Of a DNA stretch of 12,327 bases, positions 1 through 8,207 are shown one piece after another. Position 1 is the stretch's first letter, and the number at the start of each line of letters is the position of its first letter. A program made the position numbers and the translations under genes. A model generated the notes under the pieces. That model searched no databases, was not told where the DNA came from, and saw only the letters and a list, made by a program, of their open reading frames with translations. The stretch lies in assembly GCA_003221985.1 (NCBI GenBank), contig QHUQ01000223.1, positions 1 to 12,327 on the forward strand. Reading direction: 5' to 3'. This DNA is from Gemmatimonadota bacterium (GTDB lineage Bacteria; Gemmatimonadota; Gemmatimonadetes; Gemmatimonadales; GWC2-71-9).

Positions 1-19
1 ACTGGCCGAGGTGAAATGA
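1..19 (+). CDS. C-terminal tail of an upstream gene (partial)
   Basis: Reading from base 2, five sense codons (Leu-Ala-Glu-Val-Lys) are followed by TGA at 17-19. This stop overlaps the ATG of the permease in an ATGA arrangement, which is typical of translationally coupled operon genes. Too little is visible to identify the product. From the two genes downstream, a further enzyme of reductive pyrimidine breakdown (dihydropyrimidinase or beta-ureidopropionase) would be a reasonable guess, but that is context inference only. The reading frame itself is not proven by so few codons. Confidence 0.35.
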
Positions 20-1494
20 CGCTGCCGGCGCGGACGTCGCTCGCCAACGAAGATCTGCTGCCGGTCGCCCCTGACCGGCGCACGTGGAACTGGTGGCACA
101 TCGCGTCGCTGTGGATCGGCATGGCGATCTGCATCCCCACCTACACGCTCGCCTCGGGACTCGTCGATCAGGGATGGACCTGGCAAGCGGCCGTCGGTGC
201 GGTCGTGCTGGGCAATGTCGTCGTGCTGCTGCCGATCGCACTCAATTCGCACGCCGGCACGCGCTATGGAATTCCTTTCCCCGTGCTGGCGCGCACCTCG
301 TTCGGCGTACTCGGCGCCAACGTTCCTGCGATTCTGCGGGGCCTCGTCGCCTGCGGCTGGTTCGGCATTCAGACCTGGATCGGCGGGTGGGCGATCTACA
401 AGTTGATCGGGGTCATGTGGCCCGGCATCGCCACGCTACCGCAGATCCTGCCCGCGTTCGTCGGTCTGAATACCGGCGAATTCCTGTGCTTCATGGTGTT
501 CTGGGCCATGAACGTGTGGATCGTCTTGCGCGGCATGGACTCGATCAAGTTCCTCGAGACGTGGGGATCTCCATTCTTGCTCGTGGTCGGGGCGGCGCTG
601 TTCATCTGGGCCTGGGTTCGCTCGGGAAGTCTGGGAGCCATGCTGGCGAATCCGCCGGCCGTCGGGCCGTCCGGCCGCCCGGCCGTCGCCTCCGTCTTCG
701 GTGCAGGTCTAACATCCGCCGTCGCGTTCTGGGGCACGATGGCCCTGTCGATTCCCGACTTCTCGCGCTACGCACGGTCGCAACGCGACCAGGTCATCGG
801 CCAGGCCGTTGGACTGCCGGCGACGATGGCGTTGTTCGCATTCATCGGCGCCGCCGTCACGAACGCCACTCTGGTCATCTTCGGCACGCGCATCGCCGAT
901 CCGGTCGCGCTGCTGGCGCGGATCGGTGGGCCGCTGATGATCATGCTCTCGATGGCGGGGCTCATCGTCGCCACGCTCACGACCAATATCGCCGCCAACA
1001 TCGTCGCGCCGGCGAACGCGTTTTCGAACATCGCGCCGCACAAGATCACGTTCAAACAGGGCGCCATGATCACCGCCGTGATCGGCATCGTGATGATGCC
1101 GTGGCGGCTCTACAACGATGCCGCGGCCTACATCTTCACCTGGCTCATCGGCTACGGCGCGCTGCTTGGCCCGGTCGCCGGGATCATGATCGCCGACTAT
1201 TTCCTGCTGCGGCGTGGCGTGGTACTCGTCAACGATCTGTACCGCCGGCACGGGATCTACGAGTACTCGCGCGGCGTGAACTGGATCGCCATGGCCGCGC
1301 TCGCCGCCGGCGTCGCGCCCAGTCTTCCCGGCTTCAGCGCGGCGCTGCGCGGCACGCCGGCAGCAGGGATCTTTGGGGGGATCTACAACTGGGCCTGGTT
1401 CGTGGGCTTCATCCTGTCCGCCGTGATCTACGTGGTCGGAATGCGGTTGAGATCTGGGAGCACGGAGCAAGGAGCAGTACGTGTCGGCGCCTGA
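16..1494 (+). CDS. NCS1-family nucleobase/hydantoin:cation symporter
   Basis: This 492-residue inner-membrane permease is of normal length for the nucleobase:cation symporter-1 family, which has about 12 transmembrane helices. The N-terminal block (NEDLLPVAPDRRTW followed by WIGM and PTYTLASGL, residues 11-48) is the family signature. The WFGIQTW motif places Trp115 and Gln119 where the hydantoin transporter Mhp1 uses Trp117 and Gln121. Trp239, in the FWGTMALS segment, and Asn324/Asn328, in the TTNIAAN segment, fall in the other substrate-site helices. The ATG overlaps an upstream stop (ATGA), with GAGGTG just before it at 8-13. The 3' end overlaps the dihydropyrimidine dehydrogenase start by 14 bp, so uracil or thymine is the most likely cargo. 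Allantoin, cytosine or hydantoin cannot be excluded from sequence alone. Confidence 0.9.
   Translation: MTLPARTSLANEDLLPVAPDRRTWNWWHIASLWIGMAICIPTYTLASGLVDQGWTWQAAVGAVVLGNVVVLLPIALNSHAGTRYGIPFPVLARTSFGVLGANVPAILRGLVACGWFGIQTWIGGWAIYKLIGVMWPGIATLPQILPAFVGLNTGEFLCFMVFWAMNVWIVLRGMDSIKFLETWGSPFLLVVGAALFIWAWVRSGSLGAMLANPPAVGPSGRPAVASVFGAGLTSAVAFWGTMALSIPDFSRYARSQRDQVIGQAVGLPATMALFAFIGAAVTNATLVIFGTRIADPVALLARIGGPLMIMLSMAGLIVATLTTNIAANIVAPANAFSNIAPHKITFKQGAMITAVIGIVMMPWRLYNDAAAYIFTWLIGYGALLGPVAGIMIADYFLLRRGVVLVNDLYRRHGIYEYSRGVNWIAMAALAAGVAPSLPGFSAALRGTPAAGIFGGIYNWAWFVGFILSAVIYVVGMRLRSGSTEQGAVRVGA
1469..1474 (+). promoter_or_regulatory. Ribosome binding site for the fused dihydropyrimidine dehydrogenase
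   Basis: AAGGAG lies inside the last codons of the permease, 6 bases before a GTG at 1481. It supports GTG as the true start and implies translational coupling to the permease. Confidence 0.75.
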
Positions 1495-4018
1495 AGGGCT
1501 GCTCACTGACGAGCAACTTGCGAGGAACTTCGCCGACATCGCGCCACCGCTGACCATTGACGCCGCGTTGCTCGAGGCTACCAAGTGCCTCTACTGTCAC
1601 GACGCACCCTGCACGATCGCCTGCCCCACGCACATCGACGTCCCGGCCTTCATCAAGAAGATCGCCAGCGGCAATCTGCGCGGCTCGGCACGCGTGATTC
1701 TCGACGCGAACCCGTTCGGGCATTCTTGCGCGCGGGCATGTCCCGTCGAAGTGCTGTGCGAGGGGGCGTGCGTCCTGAACGACCGTGACGAGCAGCCGAT
1801 CAAGATCGCACTGCTCCAGCGCCACGCGACCGATTACGTCCTAGAGAAGAAGCTCAAGCTGTTCGAGCCGGGGAAGCCAACCGGAAAACGCGTCGCGATC
1901 GTGGGGGCGGGACCGGCGGGACTCGCCTGCGCGCGCGACCTGCGGCGCCACGGTCACGCTGTGACGGTGTTCGAGTCAAAGCCTCAGCCGGGGGGCCTGA
2001 ATACCTACGGCATCGCCGAGTACAAGCTCAAGTCCGACGTCGCGCTCGCGGAAGTGCAGGACATCCTCGACCTCGGTGTCGAGCTCAAGACGGGCGTCAC
2101 CGTGGAGTCGATCGATCAGCTCCTGGCGCAATACGACGCGGTGTTCGTCGGCGTGGGCCTGGGAAGCACGAAGCAGCTCGGCATCCCGGGCGAAGATCTG
2201 CCGGGCGTGATTGATGCCCTGACGTTCATCGAGCATCTCAAGACACACCCCTACCGGGAAACGACGGTCGGCCGGCACGTCGTCGTGATCGGCGCCGGCA
2301 ACACCGCCATCGACGCCGTCACGCAGGCCAAACGGCTCGGCGCCGCGGCCGCCACGATCGTGTACCGGCGCGGGGAAGCGGACATGCCGTGCTATCACTA
2401 CGAGTACGAGCTGGCCAAGCGCGACGGCTGCGGCTTCCGCTTCAACGCCGCGCCGCAGCGCATCATCGGCAATGGCTCGGGTGGGGTCGCCGCCGTGGAA
2501 GTCCGGACCTCAAGCGGCACCGACACCATTCCCTGTGATATGGTGATCGTCGCGATCGGACAGGGAGAGCGGGACTTCGTCGTGCCGCGCAACGATCCGA
2601 GAGTCTTCCTCGGCGGGGACTGCGCGAACGGCGGTGCCGAAATCGTGAATGCGGCGGCTGACGGAGTAGCGGCGGCGAAGAAGATTCATGAGAGGCTTGA
2701 TCTCAGAACCAATTTCGCGGGCATCGAAAGCCCAAATCCATTCTGGCTGGCCTCCGGCCCGCCGACGAACACCTACGGCCAAGTGGCCAAGGCATTCGAT
2801 CAGGGCTGGGGCGGCGCCGTGTGGAAGACGATCGGCGAGCCGATCATCAACGTCTTCTCGCGCTACGGCTCGGTCGACCTCGGCCAGAACCGCATGATGG
2901 GCTTCAACAACATCGAGCTGATCAGCGACCGCCCCATCGCGGACAACCTCAAGGAAATCGCCGAGGTCAAGCGCAACTATCCGAAGCATGCGGTGATCGC
3001 GTCGCTGATGGTCGAGTCGAAGCGCGAAGCCTGGCACGCCATCGTCAGACAGACGGAAGACACCGGCGCCGACGGCATCGAGCTGAACTTCGGCTGCCCG
3101 CACGGCATGAGCGAGCGGGGCATGGGCAGCGCGGTGGGCCAGGTGCCCGATTACACCTGCCAGATCGTGGAATGGGTGAAGGAAGTCGCCACGATTCCCG
3201 TGATCGTGAAGCTCACGCCCAACGTCACCGACATCAGCTACATCGCGCGGGCGGCGGTGAAGGGCGGCGCCGATGCGCTATCGCTGATCAACACGATCAA
3301 TTCGATCGTCGGCGTCGATCTGTCGACCTTCGAGCCGCAGCCCTCGGTCGCCGGGAAGTCGAGCCACGGCGGCTACTGTGGCCCGGCGGTCAAGCCGATC
3401 GCGCTCCATCTGGTATCGGCGGTGGCCGGAGATCCGAGCGTGAAGATCCCCATCTCCGGCATCGGCGGGATCGCGAGCTGGCGGGATGCCGCCGAATTCA
3501 TCGCGCTGGGGGCCGGCACGCTGCAGGTCTGTACCGCGGTCATGCATTACGGCTTCCGCATCGGGGAGGACCTGATCGACGGGCTGTCGAACTGGATGGA
3601 TGAGCGCGGCCACCGCACGCTGGCCGACGTACGCGGCCGGGCGTTGCCGCGCGTCACGAAGTGGGAAGAGCTCGATCTCAACTATCACCTGCTCGCCCAC
3701 ATCGATCAGGACAAATGCATCAAGTGCGAGCTGTGTTGGACCGCCTGTGAGGACGGTGCCCACCAAGCTATTCGGCGCCTCGAGAGACGGGATACGGGAA
3801 ACGGGAAACGTGGGCCAGTGGTGGAGATCATCGAGGAAGCCTGTGTGGGATGCAATCTCTGCGCGGCGGTTTGCCCGGTGCAGGATTGCATTACGATGCA
3901 GCGGGTGCCGAACGATTATCCGGCGGTGAGCTGGAAGCAGTACGCCGCGGGCAAAGGTAAACTGGCGCCGCGTTCGGAGCAATTTCATACTGCGACGTGG
4001 GGTTCACGTCACGTGTAA
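1481..4018 (+). CDS. Fused dihydropyrimidine dehydrogenase (PreT-PreA in one chain)
   Basis: Predicted to reduce uracil/thymine to 5,6-dihydropyrimidines with NAD(P)H in the cytoplasm, the first step of reductive pyrimidine catabolism. Residues 36-113 carry two N-terminal [4Fe-4S] ligand sets: Cys36/39/44/48 and Cys83/87/93/97. Gln113 follows Cys97 by 16 residues, matching the Cys140-Gln156 spacing of animal DPD. FAD is bound at VGAGPAG (141-147) and the nicotinamide nucleotide at VIGAGN (269-274). The PreT half ends near residue 405. The FMN/pyrimidine domain follows, with active-site Cys539 in NFGCPHGM. Two C-terminal ferredoxin clusters lie at Cys746/749/752/756 and Cys788/791/794/798. In E. 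coli these halves are separate proteins of about 410 residues each; here 845 residues form one chain. A short extra segment separates the two C-terminal clusters. All cofactor residues appear intact. Preference for NADH over NADPH is not decided. Confidence 0.93.
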   Translation: MSAPEGLLTDEQLARNFADIAPPLTIDAALLEATKCLYCHDAPCTIACPTHIDVPAFIKKIASGNLRGSARVILDANPFGHSCARACPVEVLCEGACVLNDRDEQPIKIALLQRHATDYVLEKKLKLFEPGKPTGKRVAIVGAGPAGLACARDLRRHGHAVTVFESKPQPGGLNTYGIAEYKLKSDVALAEVQDILDLGVELKTGVTVESIDQLLAQYDAVFVGVGLGSTKQLGIPGEDLPGVIDALTFIEHLKTHPYRETTVGRHVVVIGAGNTAIDAVTQAKRLGAAAATIVYRRGEADMPCYHYEYELAKRDGCGFRFNAAPQRIIGNGSGGVAAVEVRTSSGTDTIPCDMVIVAIGQGERDFVVPRNDPRVFLGGDCANGGAEIVNAAADGVAAAKKIHERLDLRTNFAGIESPNPFWLASGPPTNTYGQVAKAFDQGWGGAVWKTIGEPIINVFSRYGSVDLGQNRMMGFNNIELISDRPIADNLKEIAEVKRNYPKHAVIASLMVESKREAWHAIVRQTEDTGADGIELNFGCPHGMSERGMGSAVGQVPDYTCQIVEWVKEVATIPVIVKLTPNVTDISYIARAAVKGGADALSLINTINSIVGVDLSTFEPQPSVAGKSSHGGYCGPAVKPIALHLVSAVAGDPSVKIPISGIGGIASWRDAAEFIALGAGTLQVCTAVMHYGFRIGEDLIDGLSNWMDERGHRTLADVRGRALPRVTKWEELDLNYHLLAHIDQDKCIKCELCWTACEDGAHQAIRRLERRDTGNGKRGPVVEIIEEACVGCNLCAAVCPVQDCITMQRVPNDYPAVSWKQYAAGKGKLAPRSEQFHTATWGSRHV
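3786..3815 (+). repeat. Short GGGAAAC direct repeat inside the dehydrogenase
   Basis: ACGGGAAACGGGAAACG (3794-3810), with a related ACGGGAT just before it, forms a short direct repeat of period about 7. It encodes the loop between the two C-terminal ferredoxin clusters. By eye, this loop is about 7-9 residues longer than in E. coli PreA or animal DPD. Confidence 0.5.
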
Positions 4019-4140
4019 GTCTCGTCTACGTCGTGTTACTGAATCGTCAGAGACTGGTGGTTCCTCTCGATCGTTGATTGCGGTCTCCGGGAAGCGGGCG
4101 AATGCTGAACGCGTTCACAGCAGCCTCCCTTCCACCTCAC

Positions 4141-4145
4141 AGGAG
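4141..4145 (+). promoter_or_regulatory. Ribosome binding site fixing the lipoprotein start
   Basis: AGGAG lies 6 bases before the ATG at 4152. It selects this ATG over an in-frame start about 78 bases upstream, and the protein then begins directly with a signal peptide. Confidence 0.7.
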
Positions 4146-4151
4146 ACCGTC

Positions 4152-4691
4152 ATGAAAACCGCATGGTTTGCCCTCCCCGCCGTGGCCTTCGCCGTTGCCT
4201 GTAACGAACCCAACGCCCCCAACGCCCCCAACGCCCCCGCCTCCTCGATCGGCAGTATCAGCGCCAGCGCGACCAGCAACAGCGCTGTCATCCATCGCGT
4301 CGCGGTCGGCGGCAGCGATCAGGATGCGACGCTGAACACCGATGCCAACTTCTCGCTGGTGGCGCTCGAGAAGGGCGACGGCAGCGTATCCGGCGAGTGG
4401 ACGGATCAGTTCGGGCAGGGACAGGGCGGCGTGCACGTGGACGTGAATTGCCTCGTCGTCCAGGGGAATCAGGCCTGGATCGGGGGCATCATCCGGTCCG
4501 GCGGCACCGGAGTCGGTGGTGTGGACCTGAGTGGCTTGCCGGCATTGACGCGCGTCGCGGATCTCGGCGCGTCGGCGAACGATCCAGCCGATGCGATCAG
4601 CTTTACGTTCATCGGTCGCGCCGTGCAGTGCACCGCGCAGCCGAATCTGCCGCTGCTGGCGATGACGGGCGGCCAGGTCACCGTAAACTGA
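4152..4691 (+). CDS. Small predicted lipoprotein of unknown function
   Basis: A protein of 179 residues starting at the ATG with a good ribosome binding site. Residues 1-16 form a signal peptide ending in AVAC, so Cys17 is the likely lipidation site. A low-complexity stretch with repeated Asn-Ala-Pro follows (residues 18-29). The rest is a compact, probably beta-rich domain with motifs such as GGSDQDAT, SGEWTDQFG, GNQAWIGGII and an acidic loop before ISFTFIG. Two cysteines in this domain, in the VNC and VQC segments, could pair. The pattern resembles secreted domain proteins often seen in Gemmatimonadota and Actinobacteria that lack an assigned function; that is recall, not a search. It stands alone, 133 bp after the dehydrogenase and just before the repeat cassette. 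No enzymatic motif is visible. Confidence 0.75.
   Translation: MKTAWFALPAVAFAVACNEPNAPNAPNAPASSIGSISASATSNSAVIHRVAVGGSDQDATLNTDANFSLVALEKGDGSVSGEWTDQFGQGQGGVHVDVNCLVVQGNQAWIGGIIRSGGTGVGGVDLSGLPALTRVADLGASANDPADAISFTFIGRAVQCTAQPNLPLLAMTGGQVTVN
4212..4238 (+). repeat. Three 9-bp tandem repeats encoding Asn-Ala-Pro
   Basis: AACGCCCCC is repeated three times exactly, preceded by a degenerate copy (AACGAACCC, 4203-4211). It encodes the spacer just after the lipidation cysteine. Whole-unit copy changes would keep the frame and only alter tether length. Confidence 0.85.
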
Positions 4692-4714
4692 AAGCTTCAA
4701 GCGATTAGCCACAG

Positions 4715-4755
4715 GCTGCCAGAAAAGTTGCGCAGACGGCAAAGTTGCAAAGTGG
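4715..4755 (+). repeat. Left inverted arm of the four-helix-bundle cassette
   Basis: This arm is complementary to 5240-5280, with 37 of 41 positions matching by eye. It contains AAGTTGC twice (4725-4731 and 4742-4748). As RNA, the two arms could form a long near-perfect helix enclosing the gene. Confidence 0.85.
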
Positions 4756-4810
4756 CTCCAAGCTGCAGGCCGCAAGCCCGCAAGGAAAAGCTGGGTATTG
4801 CGAGGATTTG

Positions 4811-4839
4811 ATGCCGGATGGCGACCTACCATCCGGCAT
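4811..4839 (+). repeat. Perfect 11-bp stem hairpin at the start of the four-helix-bundle gene
   Basis: ATGCCGGATGG (4811-4821) and CCATCCGGCAT (4829-4839) are exact reverse complements around a 7-base loop. No T-run follows, so it is not a standard terminator. It covers the upstream candidate ATG at 4818 and ends 8 bases before the family-consistent ATG at 4848. It could affect translation of the gene or serve as a processing or recognition site. Confidence 0.8.
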
Positions 4840-5210
4840 TCTCGTTCATGGGACATTTCAAGAAACTCAAAGCGTGGGAGCATGCGAGGACGCTCGCGGT
4901 GATTTCGAAGCCACTGATTGATCGCCTGCCATCAACCGAACGGAGTGGGCTGGCTGATCAGTGGCGGCGTGCGGCGTCGAGTGTTGTGCTCAACATTGCT
5001 GAAGGAGCGAGCCGGCGTGGTAACAAAGAGTTCCGGAAACACCTGGGGATCGCTCGTGCGTCGCTCGATGAGGTCGAGGCGATCATCGATCTTGCGGTCG
5101 GACTCGACTACCTCCGAAAGGAAGACGTCACGAAGATCTCCGCGGTCCGGGATGAATGCGCTCGCACGGTGTTTGGATTGATGCGGAGGCTTGGGGATGG
5201 CGAGCAGTGA
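4818..5210 (+). CDS. Four-helix-bundle protein (S23 / 23S rRNA intervening-sequence family)
   Basis: A protein of 130 residues from ATG 4818, or 120 from ATG 4848. Homology to the family starts at the second ATG (MGHFKKLKAWEHA), so 4848 is the better biological start. GAGGA at 4802-4806, however, is 11 bases from 4818, and 4848 has no clear ribosome binding site. Family hallmarks are FKKLKAWEHA at the N terminus, a central SGLADQWRRAASSVVLNIAEG block, NKEFRKHLGIARASLDEVEA, and a late helix ending RDECARTVFGLMRRL. These proteins are basic, form four-helix bundles that tend to oligomerise, and relate to the accessory Avd protein of diversity-generating retroelements. No reverse transcriptase or variable repeat is present here. 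The role is unknown. The gene is the only one in an inverted-repeat cassette and points towards the ABC exporter gene. Confidence 0.85.
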   Translation: MATYHPAFSFMGHFKKLKAWEHARTLAVISKPLIDRLPSTERSGLADQWRRAASSVVLNIAEGASRRGNKEFRKHLGIARASLDEVEAIIDLAVGLDYLRKEDVTKISAVRDECARTVFGLMRRLGDGEQ

Positions 5211-5239
5211 CCGTGAAGCTTGACGCTTGAAGCATGCGG

Positions 5240-5280
5240 CCACTTCGCAACTTTGCCGTCTGCGCAACTTGTCTGACGGC
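5240..5280 (-). repeat. Right inverted arm of the four-helix-bundle cassette
   Basis: This is the reverse complement of 4715-4755, with one mismatch in the inner 31 bases and three in the outer 10. It ends 8 bases from the stop codon of the ABC exporter on the other strand, so it also lies in the 3' end of that transcript. Confidence 0.85.
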
Positions 5281-5287
5281 TTGAGGC

Positions 5288-7135
<1,848 letters not shown>

Positions 7136-7145
7136 GGCGAGAAGC

Positions 7146-7799
7146 TTACCTTGGCCGCGCCGCGCGTACCAGGAGTCCGGTGGTCGAGACGCGAACTTCG
7201 TAGGTCACCTGCCTGGCGTCCCGCTGGCTGCCGGCCGCCGTTGCGTTGATGAACGTCGCCGAGCCGTACTGCGCGTCGACGAACGGCCGCAGCACCCAAT
7301 AGCGGCGCGCGAGATCGAACGTGTCGAAGGGCTTGTCGGTAGCGAGCGAGTACACCGTGCGCTCCCGCGCCTGCTCGTCCGCCAGCTGCTGGTAGCGGCC
7401 CGCGATGCGATCGAGCTCGTAGGCGGTGTGCAGGCCGACGAGATTCGCGAGCGGGCGCCACTTCAGGATGTGGGCATCGACGTAGATGGCGTCGCCGGCG
7501 AGATCGAACATGTGGACGCTGCGGTCGGGCAGCGTCACCGTGGCGCGGAATCGCTGGGGCGCGATCGGCTCCGTGACGATCGTCGCCGCCACGACTTCCG
7601 CCGTGAGCTCGCGATAGCCGCGAATCCCGACCGAGATCGTGGCGCAAAGCGCGCCGACCGAGAGGCACAGGGCGGCGGCGAGAAAGCCGACCAGGGAGCC
7701 GAGGCGGCGGCGTTGCCGCCAGGCGGACGCCGCGACGAAGATCAATACCAGCGCCATCAGCGCGCACGTGAGCATGAAGATGCGGACGATGCCAGTCAT
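7146..7799 (-). CDS. Conserved two-helix membrane protein of unknown function
   Basis: A protein of 217 residues with two N-terminal hydrophobic segments (about 4-27 and 35-58) and then a soluble, probably periplasmic domain. The motifs GYRELTAE, PQRFRATVTLPD, DAIYVDAHILKW, LHTAYELDRIAGRYQ, RTVYSLA and DAQYGSATF match, from memory, a small family often labelled 'cation/multidrug efflux pump' in proteobacterial genomes. That label is probably an annotation error, because nothing here is transporter-like. The gene is the first of a two-gene minus-strand operon with the ABC exporter, so a role beside the exporter or in the envelope is plausible but unproven. The ATG follows AGGGA at a very short distance, which is a poor ribosome binding site. 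Confidence 0.8.
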   Translation of the reverse strand: MTGIVRIFMLTCALMALVLIFVAASAWRQRRRLGSLVGFLAAALCLSVGALCATISVGIRGYRELTAEVVAATIVTEPIAPQRFRATVTLPDRSVHMFDLAGDAIYVDAHILKWRPLANLVGLHTAYELDRIAGRYQQLADEQARERTVYSLATDKPFDTFDLARRYWVLRPFVDAQYGSATFINATAAGSQRDARQVTYEVRVSTTGLLVRAARPR

Positions 7800-7880
7800 T
7801 CCCTACACGTTACAGGCCGGCTGCCTCTGGCGCGAATTCCTCATCCGCGACAGCTTGTCGGCTCACCGGGAAAGCGGGAC
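7800..7880. promoter_or_regulatory. Divergent intergenic region
   Basis: These 81 bases separate two divergent genes and must hold or border promoters in both directions. No convincing -35/-10 pair was identified. CGACA-GCT-TGTCG at 7848-7860 is a short dyad that could be an operator or chance. Confidence 0.4.
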
Positions 7881-8150
7881 ATGAAGCGGTCAACCTTGAT
7901 CACTCTGGCGATCGTAGCGCTGGTCATCGCGCTCTTCTTCTATATGTCCACCGCCCACGCGACCCAAGAATGCCGGGTGTGCGTGGAATTCAACGGCGGG
8001 TCCAACTGCGCCACCGCCGCCGGCAGGACGGCCGCCGAGGCCACCGAGACGGCGCACAACACGGCCTGCGGCCCCCTCGTGCGCGGCATGAACGAGACCA
8101 TTGCGTGCGGCAATCGGGCGCCGGTCTCGGTGCAATGCAGGAATCGGTGA
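7881..8150 (+). CDS. Small Cys-rich membrane-anchored protein
   Basis: A protein of 89 residues. Residues 5-22 form a single hydrophobic helix, either an uncleaved anchor or a signal peptide (THA-T at 24-28 could be a cleavage site). An exported domain follows with six cysteines at 31, 34, 43, 63, 76 and 86, enough for three disulfides. The blocks ECRVCVEFNGGSNC, AAEATETAHNTACG and RGMNETIACGNR resemble small hypothetical proteins I recall from Acidobacteriota and Gemmatimonadota, with no known role. The CxxC near the membrane might instead be redox-active or bind metal. It is the first gene of the rightward block; spacing to the next gene (57 bp) allows cotranscription with the pilus ATPase region. 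It starts at the only ATG that gives the hydrophobic N terminus. Confidence 0.72.
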   Translation: MKRSTLITLAIVALVIALFFYMSTAHATQECRVCVEFNGGSNCATAAGRTAAEATETAHNTACGPLVRGMNETIACGNRAPVSVQCRNR

Positions 8151-8207
8151 CCGGCTTTTCCATGCCACGCGTCGCTTCTGCTGGTAGCCAAAGCGCGCAC
8201 GGTAACG

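Larger units (their letters stand above)
4715..5280 (+). mobile_element. Inverted-repeat-bounded four-helix-bundle cassette (intervening-sequence-like)
   Basis: A 566-bp unit consists of two outer inverted arms with a single gene between them. The inner 31 bases of the arms match at 30 positions (4725-4755 against 5240-5270). The outer 10 match at 7. Short AAGCTTCAAG-type words flank and pad both sides: GCTTCAAGCG at 4694-4703, CGCTTGAAGC at 5224-5233 and GGCTTGAGGC at 5279-5288. The gene belongs to the family first described inside intervening sequences of 23S rRNA genes, which are likewise a stem with an ORF in the loop. Here the unit sits between convergent protein genes. No clear target-site duplication was found, so mobility is inferred from structure only. 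Confidence 0.55.

Noticed and set aside
1373..1381. G-run in the permease as a phase-variation tract
   Set aside because: Only six G, within conserved coding sequence; ordinary for this base composition.
84..1584. Long overlapping open frames across the permease (84-1553 + and 709-1584 -)
   Set aside because: They are Arg/His/Asp-rich translations of a high-GC gene in other frames, with no family motifs; the permease frame explains the region.
3994..4010. GACGTG / CACGTC hairpin as a terminator after the dehydrogenase
   Set aside because: The stem is only 6 bp, lies inside the coding region, and no T-run follows.
4725..5270. Cassette as a diversity-generating retroelement remnant
   Set aside because: The encoded protein is related in fold to Avd, but there is no reverse transcriptase, template repeat or variable repeat nearby.
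7848..7860. CGACA-GCT-TGTCG dyad as a defined operator
   Set aside because: A 5-bp stem in a GC-rich spacer is too weak to call; noted only within the divergent region.
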